Below, one piece after another: positions 26,896 to 35,609 of a stretch of DNA of 52,044 nt. How positions within the stretch are numbered: the first letter of the stretch is position 1; the number at the start of each line of letters is the position of its first letter. The notes below the pieces were generated by a model, which saw nothing but the letters and a program-made list of their open reading frames with translations, ran no database searches and was not told where the DNA came from. This DNA is from Eubacteriales bacterium (GTDB taxonomy: Bacteria; Bacillota; Clostridia; Lachnospirales; Lachnospiraceae): positions 1 to 52,044 of the forward strand of contig JAUNFZ010000014.1 in the NCBI GenBank assembly GCA_030524785.1, in the 5' to 3' direction. The position numbers and the translations under genes were made by a program.

Positions 26896-28578
26896 ATGTA
26901 TCAGGAAGATTACAAACGCTGGCTGGCTGCAGATTTGGAAGACGCAGATTTAAAGCCGGAACTGGCAAAAATTGAAGGAAATGACGATGAAATTAAGGAC
27001 AGATTTGCGGTGGCTTTAAAATTTGGCACGGCAGGTCTTCGCGGCGTGCTTGGAGCCGGCACAAACCGTATGAATATTTATGTGGTCCGTCAGGCGACGC
27101 AGGGACTGGCAAACTGGGTGAAGACCCAGGGCGGCAATCAGCTTGTGGCTATCAGCTACGACAGCCGCCTGAAAAGCGATATCTTTGCAAAGACAGCGGC
27201 GGGCGTTCTGGCGGCCAACGGCATTAAGGTAAGGATTTACGACGCGCTGATGCCTGTGCCGGCGCTTTCCTTTGCAACGCGGTATTACGAGTGCAATGCA
27301 GGTATTATGGTGACGGCGTCCCACAATCCGGCAAAATATAATGGATATAAAGCCTATGGCCCCGACGGCTGCCAGATGACGGATGATGCGGCGGCTATCG
27401 TTTATGAGGAAATTCAGAAAACGGATGTTTTGGAAGGAGCAAACTACATTTCCTTTGCAGAAGGCGTGGAAAACGGTCTGATTCGTTTTGTGGGCGACGA
27501 CTGCAAGAAAGCATTTTATGAGGCGATTGAGTCGCGCCAGGTGCGTCCGGGTCTCTGCAAAACGGCAGGCCTGAAGCTGGTGTACAGTCCCCTGAACGGT
27601 TCGGGTCTTGTACCGGTGACACAGATCCTGAAAGATATCGGCGTTACAGATATTACGATTGTTCCCGACCAGGAATATCCCAACGGCTATTTTACTACAT
27701 GCAGCTATCCCAATCCTGAAATTTTTGCGGCTCTGGAAATGGGCTTAAAACTTGCGGAGCAGACGGGGGCGGACCTGATGCTTGCAACTGACCCGGATGC
27801 AGACCGTGTGGGCGTGGCGATGAAGTGCCCGGATGGCTCCTACGAGTTGGTAAGCGGAAATGAAATGGGCGTTCTTCTGCTGGATTATATCTGTGCAGGC
27901 CGTATTGAGAAGGGAACGATGCCCGAAAAAGCCGTGGCAGTGAAGTCAATTGTGTCTACGCCGCTGGCGGATGCAGTGGCAGAGCATTACGGCGTTGAGA
28001 TGCGCAATGTTCTGACGGGATTTAAATGGATTGGCGATCAGATTGCAGGGCTGGAGGCAGACGGAGAAGTAGACCGTTTCATCTTTGGCTTCGAGGAGAG
28101 CTACGGATATTTGGCTGGTCCTTATGTGCGCGATAAAGACGCGGTCATCGGTTCCATGCTGATTTGCGAGATGGCGGCTTACTACAGAAGCATCGGAAGC
28201 TCACTGAAGCAGCGTATGGAAGAAATCTATGCACAGTATGGCCGTTATTTGAATAAGGTAGACAGCTTTGAGTTCCCGGGCCTGACCGGTATGGACAAGA
28301 TGGCCGGCATTATGCAGCAGCTTCGCGAAAATCCGCCTGCGGATATCGCCGGTTATAAAGTGACAAAGGTATTGGATTATCAAAAGCCGGAAGAAACAGG
28401 ACTGCCGGCGGCAAATGTTCTGATTTACTCCCTGGAAGGCGGAGCAACCGTCGTGGTGCGTCCCTCCGGTACAGAACCGAAGATCAAAACATATTTCACT
28501 ACCCTGGGTCAGAATCTTGAGGAAGCCCAGGCGCAGAAGGATAAGCTGGCGGAGGCGCTGAAACCGCTGTTTGCATAA
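26896..28578 (+). CDS. Phosphohexomutase (phosphoglucomutase/phosphomannomutase)
   Basis: 560 residues. It interconverts hexose 1- and 6-phosphates through a phosphoserine. The active-site loop VTASHNPAKYNGYK holds the phosphorylated Ser142; the metal loop is DPDADR (299-304); the sugar-binding GFEESYGY and the phosphate-binding RPSGTEPKIK are present. The length matches the long PgcA-type enzymes of Firmicutes. ATG 26896 follows GGGAG; an in-frame TTG at 26881 is less likely. Confidence 0.95.
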   Translation: MYQEDYKRWLAADLEDADLKPELAKIEGNDDEIKDRFAVALKFGTAGLRGVLGAGTNRMNIYVVRQATQGLANWVKTQGGNQLVAISYDSRLKSDIFAKTAAGVLAANGIKVRIYDALMPVPALSFATRYYECNAGIMVTASHNPAKYNGYKAYGPDGCQMTDDAAAIVYEEIQKTDVLEGANYISFAEGVENGLIRFVGDDCKKAFYEAIESRQVRPGLCKTAGLKLVYSPLNGSGLVPVTQILKDIGVTDITIVPDQEYPNGYFTTCSYPNPEIFAALEMGLKLAEQTGADLMLATDPDADRVGVAMKCPDGSYELVSGNEMGVLLLDYICAGRIEKGTMPEKAVAVKSIVSTPLADAVAEHYGVEMRNVLTGFKWIGDQIAGLEADGEVDRFIFGFEESYGYLAGPYVRDKDAVIGSMLICEMAAYYRSIGSSLKQRMEEIYAQYGRYLNKVDSFEFPGLTGMDKMAGIMQQLRENPPADIAGYKVTKVLDYQKPEETGLPAANVLIYSLEGGATVVVRPSGTEPKIKTYFTTLGQNLEEAQAQKDKLAEALKPLFA

Positions 28579-28633
28579 GAAGTCTGAAGCGGGCGCTTGC
28601 CGGCGCGGATACGAAAAAATAAGAGAGATCATA

Positions 28634-28664
28634 AAAGGACGGCTGCAAATTGGCCGTCCTCTTA
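28634..28664 (+). terminator. Terminator after the phosphohexomutase gene
   Basis: AGGACGGC (28636-28643) pairs with GCCGTCCT (28653-28660), loop of 9 nt, followed by a short T-rich run (CTTAT). Confidence 0.75.
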
Positions 28665-28754
28665 TATTGCGCGCTGAAGCGAAAATTCAAACTTGTAATT
28701 TCCGATAGGGCACCATATAATAAAAACAGAAATCCGAAAAGAAAGGGAATTGTC

Positions 28755-29582
28755 ATGGATATAATTGAACTATTGAAAGCGGTGCTTTTTGGCGTGGTGG
28801 AGGGAATTACAGAATGGCTTCCTATCAGCAGCACCGGACATATGATTTTGCTGGATGAATTTGTACAGCTCAATGTATCGGCAGAATTTCTGGAAATGTT
28901 TCTGGTGGTAATTCAGCTCGGAGCGATTATGGCGGTGGTGGTGCTTTACTGGGGACAACTGTGGCCATTTTCCCTGAAGGAAAAATTTTTCATAAAGAAA
29001 GATACCTTTGCAATGTGGTTTAAGATTCTTGCGGCGTGCATACCGGCGGCGGTTGTGGGGATTCTTTTTGATGAGAAGCTGAACGAGTTGTTTTACAATT
29101 ATCAGACGGTCGCCATGGCGCTGATCGTGTTTGGTATTTTGTTTATTGTGATCGAGCGCCAGAACCGCGGAATGAAGATCAAAGTAAATTCGATTGCGGA
29201 GATTACCTATCCGGTGGCTTTGTGGATTGGCGCATTTCAGTTGATCGCGGCAGTTTTCCCAGGGACGTCCCGTTCCGGCGCGACAATTCTGGGTGCAATT
29301 ATGATCGGCGTTTCCAGAAAAGTGGCGGCAGAATTTACATTTTTCCTGGCGGTTCCCGTGATGCTGGGCGCCAGCCTTTTGAAAATCGTAAAATTTGGAT
29401 TTTCCTTCACCTCCATGGAACTGGTGCTTCTTCTTGTGGGAATGTTGGTGGCGTTTCTGGTATCTATTGCGGTGATTAAGCTGCTTCTTGGGTATATCCG
29501 TAAGCATGATTTTACCGTGTTTGGGTGGTATCGGATTATTCTTGGCATCGCGGTGCTGGCCTATTTCTGGATGAGAGGATAG
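28755..29582 (+). CDS. uppP: Undecaprenyl-diphosphate phosphatase
   Basis: 275 residues, about eight TM helices. It recycles the C55 lipid carrier for cell-wall synthesis. Both active-site motifs are present: EGITEWLPISSTGHM near the N-terminus and PGTSRSGATI. ATG 28755 has AAAGGGA upstream; an upstream in-frame ATG lies in the terminator region. It is followed by cca at 35 bp. Confidence 0.96.
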   Translation: MDIIELLKAVLFGVVEGITEWLPISSTGHMILLDEFVQLNVSAEFLEMFLVVIQLGAIMAVVVLYWGQLWPFSLKEKFFIKKDTFAMWFKILAACIPAAVVGILFDEKLNELFYNYQTVAMALIVFGILFIVIERQNRGMKIKVNSIAEITYPVALWIGAFQLIAAVFPGTSRSGATILGAIMIGVSRKVAAEFTFFLAVPVMLGASLLKIVKFGFSFTSMELVLLLVGMLVAFLVSIAVIKLLLGYIRKHDFTVFGWYRIILGIAVLAYFWMRG

Positions 29583-29617
29583 CAGATGGCGCCAAACTGA
29601 TTACGGAAAGGTGATTT

Positions 29618-30997
29618 ATGGAGATTGTATTACCGAATCATGTCAGAGAAATTATAGAGACATTAGAAACGGCCGGCTACGAAGCGTATGCAGTAGGCGG
29701 CTGTGTTCGTGACAGCGTGCTCGGCAGAGAGCCGGACGACTGGGATATCACCACCTCTGCAAAGCCTGAGCAGGTGAAAGCGCTGTTTCGCAGAACGGTG
29801 GATACCGGGATTGCCCACGGCACAGTGACGGTGCTTTTGGAGCGGCGGGGATATGAGGTGACGACCTATCGGATTGACGGAGAGTACGAGGACAGCCGCC
29901 ATCCGAAAGAGGTAACGTTTACGGACAATCTGACGGAAGATCTGAGGCGGCGGGACTTTACCATCAACGCTATGGCCTACAGCGAAAGGCGCGGTCTGGT
30001 GGACGCCTTTGGCGGACTTAGGGATCTGGAAGAAAAAATCGTGAGGTGTGTGGGAGATGCCAGGGAGCGCTTTGGGGAGGATGCCCTTAGGATTCTGCGG
30101 GCAGTGCGTTTCGCGGCGAAGCTTGGCTTTTCTATAGACGAAGATACGCGCAGGGCGGCCCAGGAGATGGCCGGAAACCTGCAGCACATCAGCGCGGAGC
30201 GGATTCAGGCAGAGCTTGTAAAGCTTCTGGTATCACCGCATCCGGAGGTTCTGCGCCAGGCCTGGGAGCTTGGAATGACGGCGGTGTTTTTGCCGGAATT
30301 TGACGCCATGATGGCGACGGAGCAGAGAAACCCGCATCACATGTATTCTGTGGGGGAGCATACGCTGAAGACGCTGGAATACGTAGAAGCAGACAAGACG
30401 CTTCGGCTGGCCGCGCTCTGTCACGATTTTGGGAAGCCGGCGGCAAGGACAGCAAAAGACGGCGTTGACCATTTTTACGGCCACCCCGGGGTGAGCGAGA
30501 AAATGGCGGATGCGATGCTTCGGCGGCTGAAGTTTGACAATGATACCATTTGCCGTGTAAAAGTGCTGGTGCGTTTTCATGATGCCCGGCCGGCGCTGAC
30601 GCCGGAGACTCTTGAAAAGCTGCGAAGCAAAAAACGCGCTGTGCAGGAAGCCTGGGTGCGCAGGCTGATCTGCCGCGTGGGAACGGAGATGTTTCCTGCG
30701 CTGATGCAGCTGTCCGGCGCAGATGTTCTGGCGCAGAGCGATTATTTAAAGACGGAAAAGCTGCTTCTTTTGGAACAAATGTATGCCGTATATGAAGAAT
30801 GTCTTCAGAAGGAGGAATGTCTGTCTTTAAAGCAACTGGCGGTGACCGGAAGGGATTTAACCGGCGCGGGAATGAAACCCGGCAGAGAGATTGGAGAAAT
30901 GCTGAAGCGTATGCTGGAAGATGTGCTGGAGGAACCGGCGCATAATACAAAAGAATATTTAATGAAAAAGTACCTGAATGAAAACGGGCATCTTTGA
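29618..30997 (+). CDS. cca: CCA tRNA nucleotidyltransferase with HD domain
   Basis: 459 residues. It adds or repairs the CCA end of tRNAs. The nucleotidyltransferase motif GGCVRDSVLGREPDDWDITT contains the two metal-binding Asp, and RRDFTINAMAY is present. A C-terminal HD domain (LCHDFGKPAAR) may give phosphohydrolase activity. It matters here because the tRNA-Met gene at 34602 does not encode CCA. AAAGG precedes the ATG. Confidence 0.95.
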   Translation: MEIVLPNHVREIIETLETAGYEAYAVGGCVRDSVLGREPDDWDITTSAKPEQVKALFRRTVDTGIAHGTVTVLLERRGYEVTTYRIDGEYEDSRHPKEVTFTDNLTEDLRRRDFTINAMAYSERRGLVDAFGGLRDLEEKIVRCVGDARERFGEDALRILRAVRFAAKLGFSIDEDTRRAAQEMAGNLQHISAERIQAELVKLLVSPHPEVLRQAWELGMTAVFLPEFDAMMATEQRNPHHMYSVGEHTLKTLEYVEADKTLRLAALCHDFGKPAARTAKDGVDHFYGHPGVSEKMADAMLRRLKFDNDTICRVKVLVRFHDARPALTPETLEKLRSKKRAVQEAWVRRLICRVGTEMFPALMQLSGADVLAQSDYLKTEKLLLLEQMYAVYEECLQKEECLSLKQLAVTGRDLTGAGMKPGREIGEMLKRMLEDVLEEPAHNTKEYLMKKYLNENGHL

Positions 30998-30999
30998 CG

Positions 31000-31017
31000 C
31001 TGCTTTTGCAAAAGCAG
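31000..31017. terminator. Perfect 18-bp palindrome after cca
   Basis: CTGCTTTTGCAAAAGCAG is self-complementary over its whole length and begins 3 bp after the cca stop. It can form a 7-bp stem with loop TGCA. The T-run is inside the stem, not after it, so termination is only possible. Confidence 0.5.
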
Positions 31018-31081
31018 ATTGCCACATAATCGTCCCCTGATCTGCATAGGATAGAAGGAGTGATATAGGGGAGGGTTATGC

Positions 31082-32068
31082 GTGAACGAAAAAAGCCTGA
31101 AAGTATTGGAGCAGTACGAGATTGAGGTGTTTACCACCAGGAGAGGACGAGGCTCCTATATCTGTGAAACAAACCAGGGAAAGAAATTGCTGGCTGTCTG
31201 CAGCAGTTCGGAAAAGAAGATGGAGTTTGTTAATCGGATTTTGGAAGCCCTTCGGGGAAAGGGATATTCATACGCTGATATTGCGCTTAGAAATAAAGAA
31301 GGAAACCTGCTGACGCCCGACAGGGAAGACGAGGTTTTTGTCCTGAAAGACTGGTATGAGGGACGCGAATGTGACACGAAAAGCCTGGCTGATACGGAGA
31401 TGACGGTGAGAAAACTGGCAAGCCTGCACAAATTGATGTGTGTTCTGCCAAAAGAAGACGGCCGGGAGCTGTATCAGGGAGAAAATCTTTATCGGGAGCT
31501 GGAACGCCGCAACAGAGAGCTGCGCAAGGTATATTCTTTTATACGCAGACGAAAGCAGAAAAATGGATTTGAGATTTTATTTTTAAATAGTTTTTCCACA
31601 TTTTATGAGCAGGCCCAGGAGGCTTTGGAACGTCTTGATTTTTCGGAATGTGAGGCCCTGCGGACGGCAGGAATGGAAAAAGGACGGCTGTGCCATGGGA
31701 ATTTTAATCAGCACAATGTCTGGTTTACCGGCCGCGGACAGGTATTTGTCGGAAATTTTGAAAAATGCAGATATGACGTGCAGGTTCTGGACTTATACCA
31801 GTTTATGCGCAAGATCATGGAAAAACAGGAGTGGTCGCGTCAGATGGGGTATCGCATTTTAGAGGGGTATGACCGTGAAAGAACAATGGATGACCGGGAG
31901 AGAGACTACATGTATACGCGGCTTCTGTATCCTGAAAAGTTCTGGAAGCTGGCCAATCAATACTATAATCACAACAAGTCCTGGGTGCCCGAAAAGAGCG
32001 CGGAAAAGCTGAAAACGCTGATGCGGCAGCAGGAGGCAAGAAATTCTTTTTTAAAAACTCTGGAATAG
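31082..32068 (+). CDS. CotS-like spore coat protein, probable pseudokinase
   Basis: 328 residues, GTG start with GGGGAGGG at 31069-31076. The aminoglycoside-phosphotransferase-like fold shows as LCHGNFNQHNVWF (205-212 core) and VFVGNFEKCRYDVQVLDLYQ. In active relatives these positions are HGD and an Asp-Phe-Glu-type motif. Here both acidic residues are Asn (N207, N225), so phosphotransfer is unlikely. The VLDLYQFMRKIMEK segment is typical of CotS proteins of sporulating Clostridia. Its place before the mazG-yabP block also suits a coat role. Confidence 0.8.
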   Translation: MNEKSLKVLEQYEIEVFTTRRGRGSYICETNQGKKLLAVCSSSEKKMEFVNRILEALRGKGYSYADIALRNKEGNLLTPDREDEVFVLKDWYEGRECDTKSLADTEMTVRKLASLHKLMCVLPKEDGRELYQGENLYRELERRNRELRKVYSFIRRRKQKNGFEILFLNSFSTFYEQAQEALERLDFSECEALRTAGMEKGRLCHGNFNQHNVWFTGRGQVFVGNFEKCRYDVQVLDLYQFMRKIMEKQEWSRQMGYRILEGYDRERTMDDRERDYMYTRLLYPEKFWKLANQYYNHNKSWVPEKSAEKLKTLMRQQEARNSFLKTLE

Positions 32069-32197
32069 CCGGGCCGCGTCTGTTATGATAATAGATACAC
32101 GCAAATGATGATAAAATGAGGAGGCTTTTATTGCGCGGCGCGCGGGAAACTGACGGCGCGTTATCGAAAAAGCGCAGACTGTACGGTGAGAAGGAAA

Positions 32198-32665
32198 ATG
32201 AACAAAAGATATACATTTAATGATTTTGTGGAAATTATAAGGAAGCTGCGGTCCCCAGAGGGGTGCCCCTGGGATCGCGCACAGACGCATAAAAGTCTTA
32301 CCCCCTGCATGATCAATGAAACGGCGGAGGCGATCGCCGCAGTGGATGTATGGGAGAAAACCGGAAACAGCCAAAATCTTTGCGAAGAATTGGGAGACAT
32401 GCTGCTGCAGGTGGTTCTGCAGAGTCAGATTGCAGAGGAGGAAGGACTGTTTGATATCTCGGACGTAGTGCAGGCAGCCTGTGAAAAAATGGTTCGAAGA
32501 CATCCTCATGTTTTTGCCGGAGCCAGGCTGGAGGACGTGGACTGGGAAAAAATCAAACAGGAAGAAAAACAGCAGATTGCACCGGAAGTAAAACAGGCGG
32601 AAAAGGAAGCCCTTGCCAGGGCGCAGGACGGTATAATCGCTTATTTGAAAGAAAAGCGCAGGTGA
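32198..32665 (+). CDS. mazG: MazG-family nucleoside triphosphate pyrophosphohydrolase
   Basis: 155 residues, about half the length of E. coli MazG, as in single-domain forms. LRSPEGCPWDRAQTHKSL is the family hallmark, and the metal-binding helices contain NETAEAIAAVD and EELGDMLLQVVLQSQIAEEEG. It hydrolyses noncanonical NTPs to NMP and pyrophosphate. In Bacillus the corresponding protein, YabN, has an extra methylase domain that is absent here. ATG 32198 follows GAGAAGGA. Confidence 0.92.
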   Translation: MNKRYTFNDFVEIIRKLRSPEGCPWDRAQTHKSLTPCMINETAEAIAAVDVWEKTGNSQNLCEELGDMLLQVVLQSQIAEEEGLFDISDVVQAACEKMVRRHPHVFAGARLEDVDWEKIKQEEKQQIAPEVKQAEKEALARAQDGIIAYLKEKRR

Positions 32666-32726
32666 GCGCAGCGGGGAATGTACCTGCCGGGCAAAAGGGT
32701 GAGAAGCCTGATTTTGCTGAAAAGTC

Positions 32727-32755
32727 TTGACAAAAAGCATATTCCAGTATATAAA
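32727..32755 (+). promoter_or_regulatory. Strong sigma-A promoter of hup
   Basis: TTGACA (32727-32732), a 17-bp spacer and TATAAA (32750-32755). The leader is about 75 nt, with AGGAGG before the start codon. Confidence 0.85.
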
Positions 32756-32833
32756 GTATAATGAGACTGAGGTCTTATCCGAGAAAATCTGACTTGTGCT
32801 AGGCAGAAACAAAATCTAGAGGAGGAAATTTCC

Positions 32834-33112
32834 ATGAACAGAACAGAATTGGTAGCAGAAATTGCTAAGAAGACAGAATTATCCAAGAAAGATGCTGAGA
32901 AAGCACTGAAAGCTTTCACAGAAGTAGTTGAAGAAGAACTGAAAAAAGGCGAGAAGGTTCAGCTGGTAGGCTTTGGTACATTTGAAGTATCTGAGAGAGC
33001 TGCAAGAGAGGGAAGAAACCCGCAGACTGGCGCAGCCATGAAGATCGAGGCTTCTAAAACACCGAAATTTAAAGCAGGAAAAGCTCTGAAGGATGCTGTA
33101 AACTGCAAATAA
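32834..33112 (+). CDS. hup: HU-type nucleoid DNA-binding protein
   Basis: 92 residues. The N-terminal helices ([20 protein letters not shown]) and the DNA-binding arm with [22 protein letters not shown] match HU. It binds DNA as a dimer and bends it. Codon use is strongly biased, as expected of an abundant protein. Confidence 0.97.
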   Translation: MNRTELVAEIAKKTELSKKDAEKALKAFTEVVEEELKKGEKVQLVGFGTFEVSERAAREGRNPQTGAAMKIEASKTPKFKAGKALKDAVNCK

Positions 33113-33122
33113 TGAGTCCACG

Positions 33123-33150
33123 AAACGGAGGCCGGAAAGCCTCCGTTTTT
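33123..33150 (+). terminator. Rho-independent terminator of hup
   Basis: ACGGAGGC (33125-33132) and GCCTCCGT (33139-33146) form a perfect stem around CGGAAA, followed by five T. It sets hup apart as a single-gene unit. Confidence 0.93.
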
Positions 33151-33201
33151 ACTGCCCTGCAGATGGATGCAGGAGGGGATTTCAGGTTGGGAAAGGGTTA
33201 T

Positions 33202-33441
33202 ATGAGATTAGACAAATTTTTAAAGGTATCGCGTTTGATTAAAAGAAGAACAGTTGCGAACGAAGCCTGTGATGCCGGCAGGGTATTTGTAAACGGAAAA
33301 GCGGCAAAGGCTTCCGTTGGCGTAAAGGCCGGGGATATCATTGAAATCCATTTTGGCACGAGAACGGTGAAAGTGGAGGTGCTTAGCGTTCAGGAAACTG
33401 TCCGCAAGGAAGAAGCGGCAGAGATGTACAAGTATCTCTAG
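33202..33441 (+). CDS. rqcP: S4-domain RNA-binding protein RqcP
   Basis: 79 residues. The S4 fold MRLDKFLKVSRLIKRRTVAN, with DAGRVFVNGKAAK, matches YabO/RqcP, which stabilises peptidyl-tRNA on the 50S subunit during ribosome quality control (alanine tailing). AAAGGG precedes ATG 33202. An upstream open frame crosses the hup terminator and is not real. Position directly before yabP agrees with Bacillus. Confidence 0.92.
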   Translation: MRLDKFLKVSRLIKRRTVANEACDAGRVFVNGKAAKASVGVKAGDIIEIHFGTRTVKVEVLSVQETVRKEEAAEMYKYL

Positions 33442-33508
33442 GTTACGCCGGGCATATTTACCGGAAATGCGCATATATATAAAATGAGGACGCAGACCGG
33501 GTGAACAT

Positions 33509-33793
33509 ATGGAAGAAAAACAGATGCCAAGAGCGCATAAGATAGCCGTAATCGGACGGAAGTCCGGAACCATCAGCGGCATATCGGATGTGCTCTCTTT
33601 TGATGAGAATGAAATTGTTCTGGATACAGATATGGGGCTTTTGACCATCAGGGGAAAAGAGCTGCATATCAACAGGCTGAGCCTGGAGCTGGGGGAAGCA
33701 GATATGGAGGGGAAGGTAGACAGTCTGGTGTATTCAGAGCGGGGACACAGAAAAAAGCAGGAAGGTTCCCTGCTGAAAAGGATGTTTCGCTGA
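33509..33793 (+). CDS. yabP: Sporulation protein YabP
   Basis: 94 residues of beta-rich sequence. The phrases HKIAVIGRKSGTISGISDVL and LLTIRGKELHINRLSLELGE match YabP. It is made in the mother cell during spore formation in Bacillus; the molecular role is not settled. yabQ follows 1 bp later. Confidence 0.92.
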   Translation: MEEKQMPRAHKIAVIGRKSGTISGISDVLSFDENEIVLDTDMGLLTIRGKELHINRLSLELGEADMEGKVDSLVYSERGHRKKQEGSLLKRMFR

Positions 33794-33794
33794 T

Positions 33795-34142
33795 ATGAGC
33801 GAGGTTGTGCGCCAGGAGGCGGCTTTCTTTTTTGCGAGCATCGCAACCGGAATAATTTTGGTCTGGTCCTATGATATTTTCCGTATTTTCCGCAGGGCGG
33901 TTCCCCACCATACCCTTGCCGTGAGTATTGAAGATCTGCTGTACTGGTTCGCCGTGTCGCTGATTATTTTTGGAATGATATTTGAGAAAAATGACGGCGC
34001 CCTGCGGGGATATGCCTTCGTGGGAATCCTGATCGGCGCATGGGCGCAGATATTTGTCGAATCGTTTTTTCATAAGATATGGATAAAGATGTTGAAAAAG
34101 ACAGAAAAAAAGGGTAAAATGTCACTAGGGAAGCGGCGGTAA
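33795..34142 (+). CDS. yabQ: Spore cortex biosynthesis protein YabQ
   Basis: 115 residues with three likely TM helices (about 9-27, 47-65, 71-90). QEAAFFFASIATGIILVWSYDIFR is the conserved N-terminal region. YabQ is needed for spore cortex formation in Bacillus. Its end carries half of a GGGAAGCG/CGCTTCCC stem (34128-34135 with 34153-34160) that lacks a T-run. Confidence 0.9.
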   Translation: MSEVVRQEAAFFFASIATGIILVWSYDIFRIFRRAVPHHTLAVSIEDLLYWFAVSLIIFGMIFEKNDGALRGYAFVGILIGAWAQIFVESFFHKIWIKMLKKTEKKGKMSLGKRR

Positions 34143-34204
34143 GGGTAAGGATCGCTTCCCGGGAAACTCCGGTAAGTGTACGAATTTGATAGGGGAGATT
34201 ATAC

Positions 34205-34504
34205 ATGGCAAAAAAGAAACGGCGCAAGGGAAGCAACCGCAGAGAAATGATCTGCATTTCGGCGGTGGTTTTAGTGCTGCTGGGCGCGGTATTTGTTCAG
34301 GGCAACCGTCTCAGACAAAAAAATAGAGAATATGAAGAAAAAGTGGTAAGTCTCAGCGAGCAGATTGCCCAGGAAAGTGAGCGGGCCGCAGAGATAGAGG
34401 AATTAAAAGAGTATGTGAATACGCCTGAGTATGCCGGGGAGGCTGCAAAACAAAAGCTTGGCATGGTTGGCGAGGATGAAATCCTGTTCCGGGCGGAAAA
34501 TTAG
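34205..34504 (+). CDS. divIC: Septum formation initiator DivIC/FtsB family
   Basis: 99 residues: a basic cytoplasmic start, one TM (about 17-36) and an extracytoplasmic coiled coil (NREYEEKVVSLSEQIAQESE) ending in EAAKQKLGMVGEDEILF. It joins the FtsL/DivIB complex at the division site. Position after yabQ agrees with Bacillus divIC. Confidence 0.92.
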   Translation: MAKKKRRKGSNRREMICISAVVLVLLGAVFVQGNRLRQKNREYEEKVVSLSEQIAQESERAAEIEELKEYVNTPEYAGEAAKQKLGMVGEDEILFRAEN

Positions 34505-34561
34505 CGTCGGCTTTGCCTGCGCTGACGGGCAAATAACTTGCAGAAAAATATGAATTTATGG

Positions 34562-34590
34562 TTGACAAGCAGGGAGAAAACCGATATAAT
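34562..34590 (+). promoter_or_regulatory. Consensus sigma-A promoter of the tRNA gene
   Basis: TTGACA (34562-34567), a 17-bp spacer and TATAAT (34585-34590): a perfect consensus promoter 12 bp before the tRNA. Confidence 0.93.
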
Positions 34591-34601
34591 AACCGTGTTG
34601 C

Positions 34602-34675
34602 GGCGGAATAGCTCAGTTGGCTAGAGCACACGGTTCATACCCGTGGTGTCGAGAGTTCAAATCTCCCTTCCGCTA
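34602..34675 (+). tRNA. tRNA-Met(CAT), elongator type
   Basis: 74 nt. Acceptor GGCGGAA pairs with TTCCGCT (first pair G-T), the D arm is GCTC/GAGC, and the anticodon stem CACGG/CCGTG holds loop TTCATAC with anticodon CAT. The T arm is GAGAG-TTCAAAT-CTCCC, with one A-C mismatch. CCA is not encoded. The anticodon stem lacks the three G-C pairs of an initiator and resembles elongator tRNA-Met, not the lysidine-modified tRNA-Ile. Confidence 0.95.
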
Positions 34676-34688
34676 CTTTCTTTAAACG

Positions 34689-34718
34689 AAAAACAGTCAT
34701 GCAAATGGCTGTTTTTTT
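34689..34718 (+). terminator. Terminator after tRNA-Met
   Basis: AAACAGTCAT (34691-34700) pairs with ATGGCTGTTT (34705-34714), one G-T pair, loop GCAA, followed by T. Confidence 0.9.
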
Positions 34719-34751
34719 GCATAATAGGAAACAAATTGAGGTGAATACATA

Positions 34752-35540
34752 ATGAAGAAAAAGGCAGTCTTTTTTGATATTGACGGGACTTTATGGGACA
34801 TTGATAACTATATTCCAGACAGCACAAAACAGGCAATCCAAAAGCTTCGGGCGAATGGACATCTGGCATTTCTGTGCAGCGGCAGATGCCGGGCTTATAT
34901 TCAGAACCCGGAACTTCTGGGAATCGGTTTTGATGGAATCGTGGCGGGATGCGGCACGCTGGTGGAATACAACGGCGAGACTGTTTTTTACAAAAAGCTT
35001 AAGACAGCGCTGCTGGAGAGGACGATACTTACGGCGCGCCGGTATGGCCTTCGGCCTATCCTGGAAGGGGATAGGTATATTTACATGGATGATGATGAGT
35101 TCGGACCGGAGAATGGATTTGGGCAAAAACTCAGAGCGGAGCTTGGAACGCGCCTTCAGACAATTGCAGGATGCTGGGGCAGATGGGAGGCGTCAAAGAT
35201 TGCCTGCGCCACAGAAAATTCAGACCTGGATGCGTGCCTGGCAGAGCTTGCGGATGATTATGAATTTATGATCCATGACGAACCCGTTTTGGAGATGGTG
35301 CCGAAGGGTTTCCACAAGGGAACAGGGATTGCCCGGGTGTGTGAGCTTTTGCATCTGGACATGGCAGATACATTCGCTTTTGGAGACAGCGCCAATGACG
35401 TGGGAATGTTGCAGGCGGCCGGCGTCGGAGTGGCGATGGGAAATGGCTCCGATGCGGCAAAGAAAGCCGCCGATTATGTGACGGCAGACCTTTATAAGGA
35501 TGGAATATGGAAGGCGTGCAGGCATTTTGAACTGATCTAG
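34752..35540 (+). CDS. HAD-superfamily hydrolase, Cof type
   Basis: 262 residues. Motif I FFDIDGTLWDI supplies the nucleophile Asp and the acid/base Asp; a large type-IIB cap covers the middle; motifs III/IV are KGFHKGTGI and FGDSANDVGML. It is a phosphatase, probably of sugar phosphates, with unknown substrate. It sits between the tRNA and spoIIE, where Bacillus has no such gene, so it looks like a lineage-specific insertion into the block. Confidence 0.92.
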   Translation: MKKKAVFFDIDGTLWDIDNYIPDSTKQAIQKLRANGHLAFLCSGRCRAYIQNPELLGIGFDGIVAGCGTLVEYNGETVFYKKLKTALLERTILTARRYGLRPILEGDRYIYMDDDEFGPENGFGQKLRAELGTRLQTIAGCWGRWEASKIACATENSDLDACLAELADDYEFMIHDEPVLEMVPKGFHKGTGIARVCELLHLDMADTFAFGDSANDVGMLQAAGVGVAMGNGSDAAKKAADYVTADLYKDGIWKACRHFELI

Positions 35541-35609
35541 TTTATGCTGAAAGCGCGCAGCCGGAAAAATTTCAAAAATTTTCAAAAATATCCGGACTTT
35601 CCTACCGGT

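Noticed and set aside
34602-34675. tRNA-Ile(CAT), prompted by tilS nearby
   Set aside because: The anticodon arm and acceptor match elongator tRNA-Met; tilS is in this place in genomes generally.
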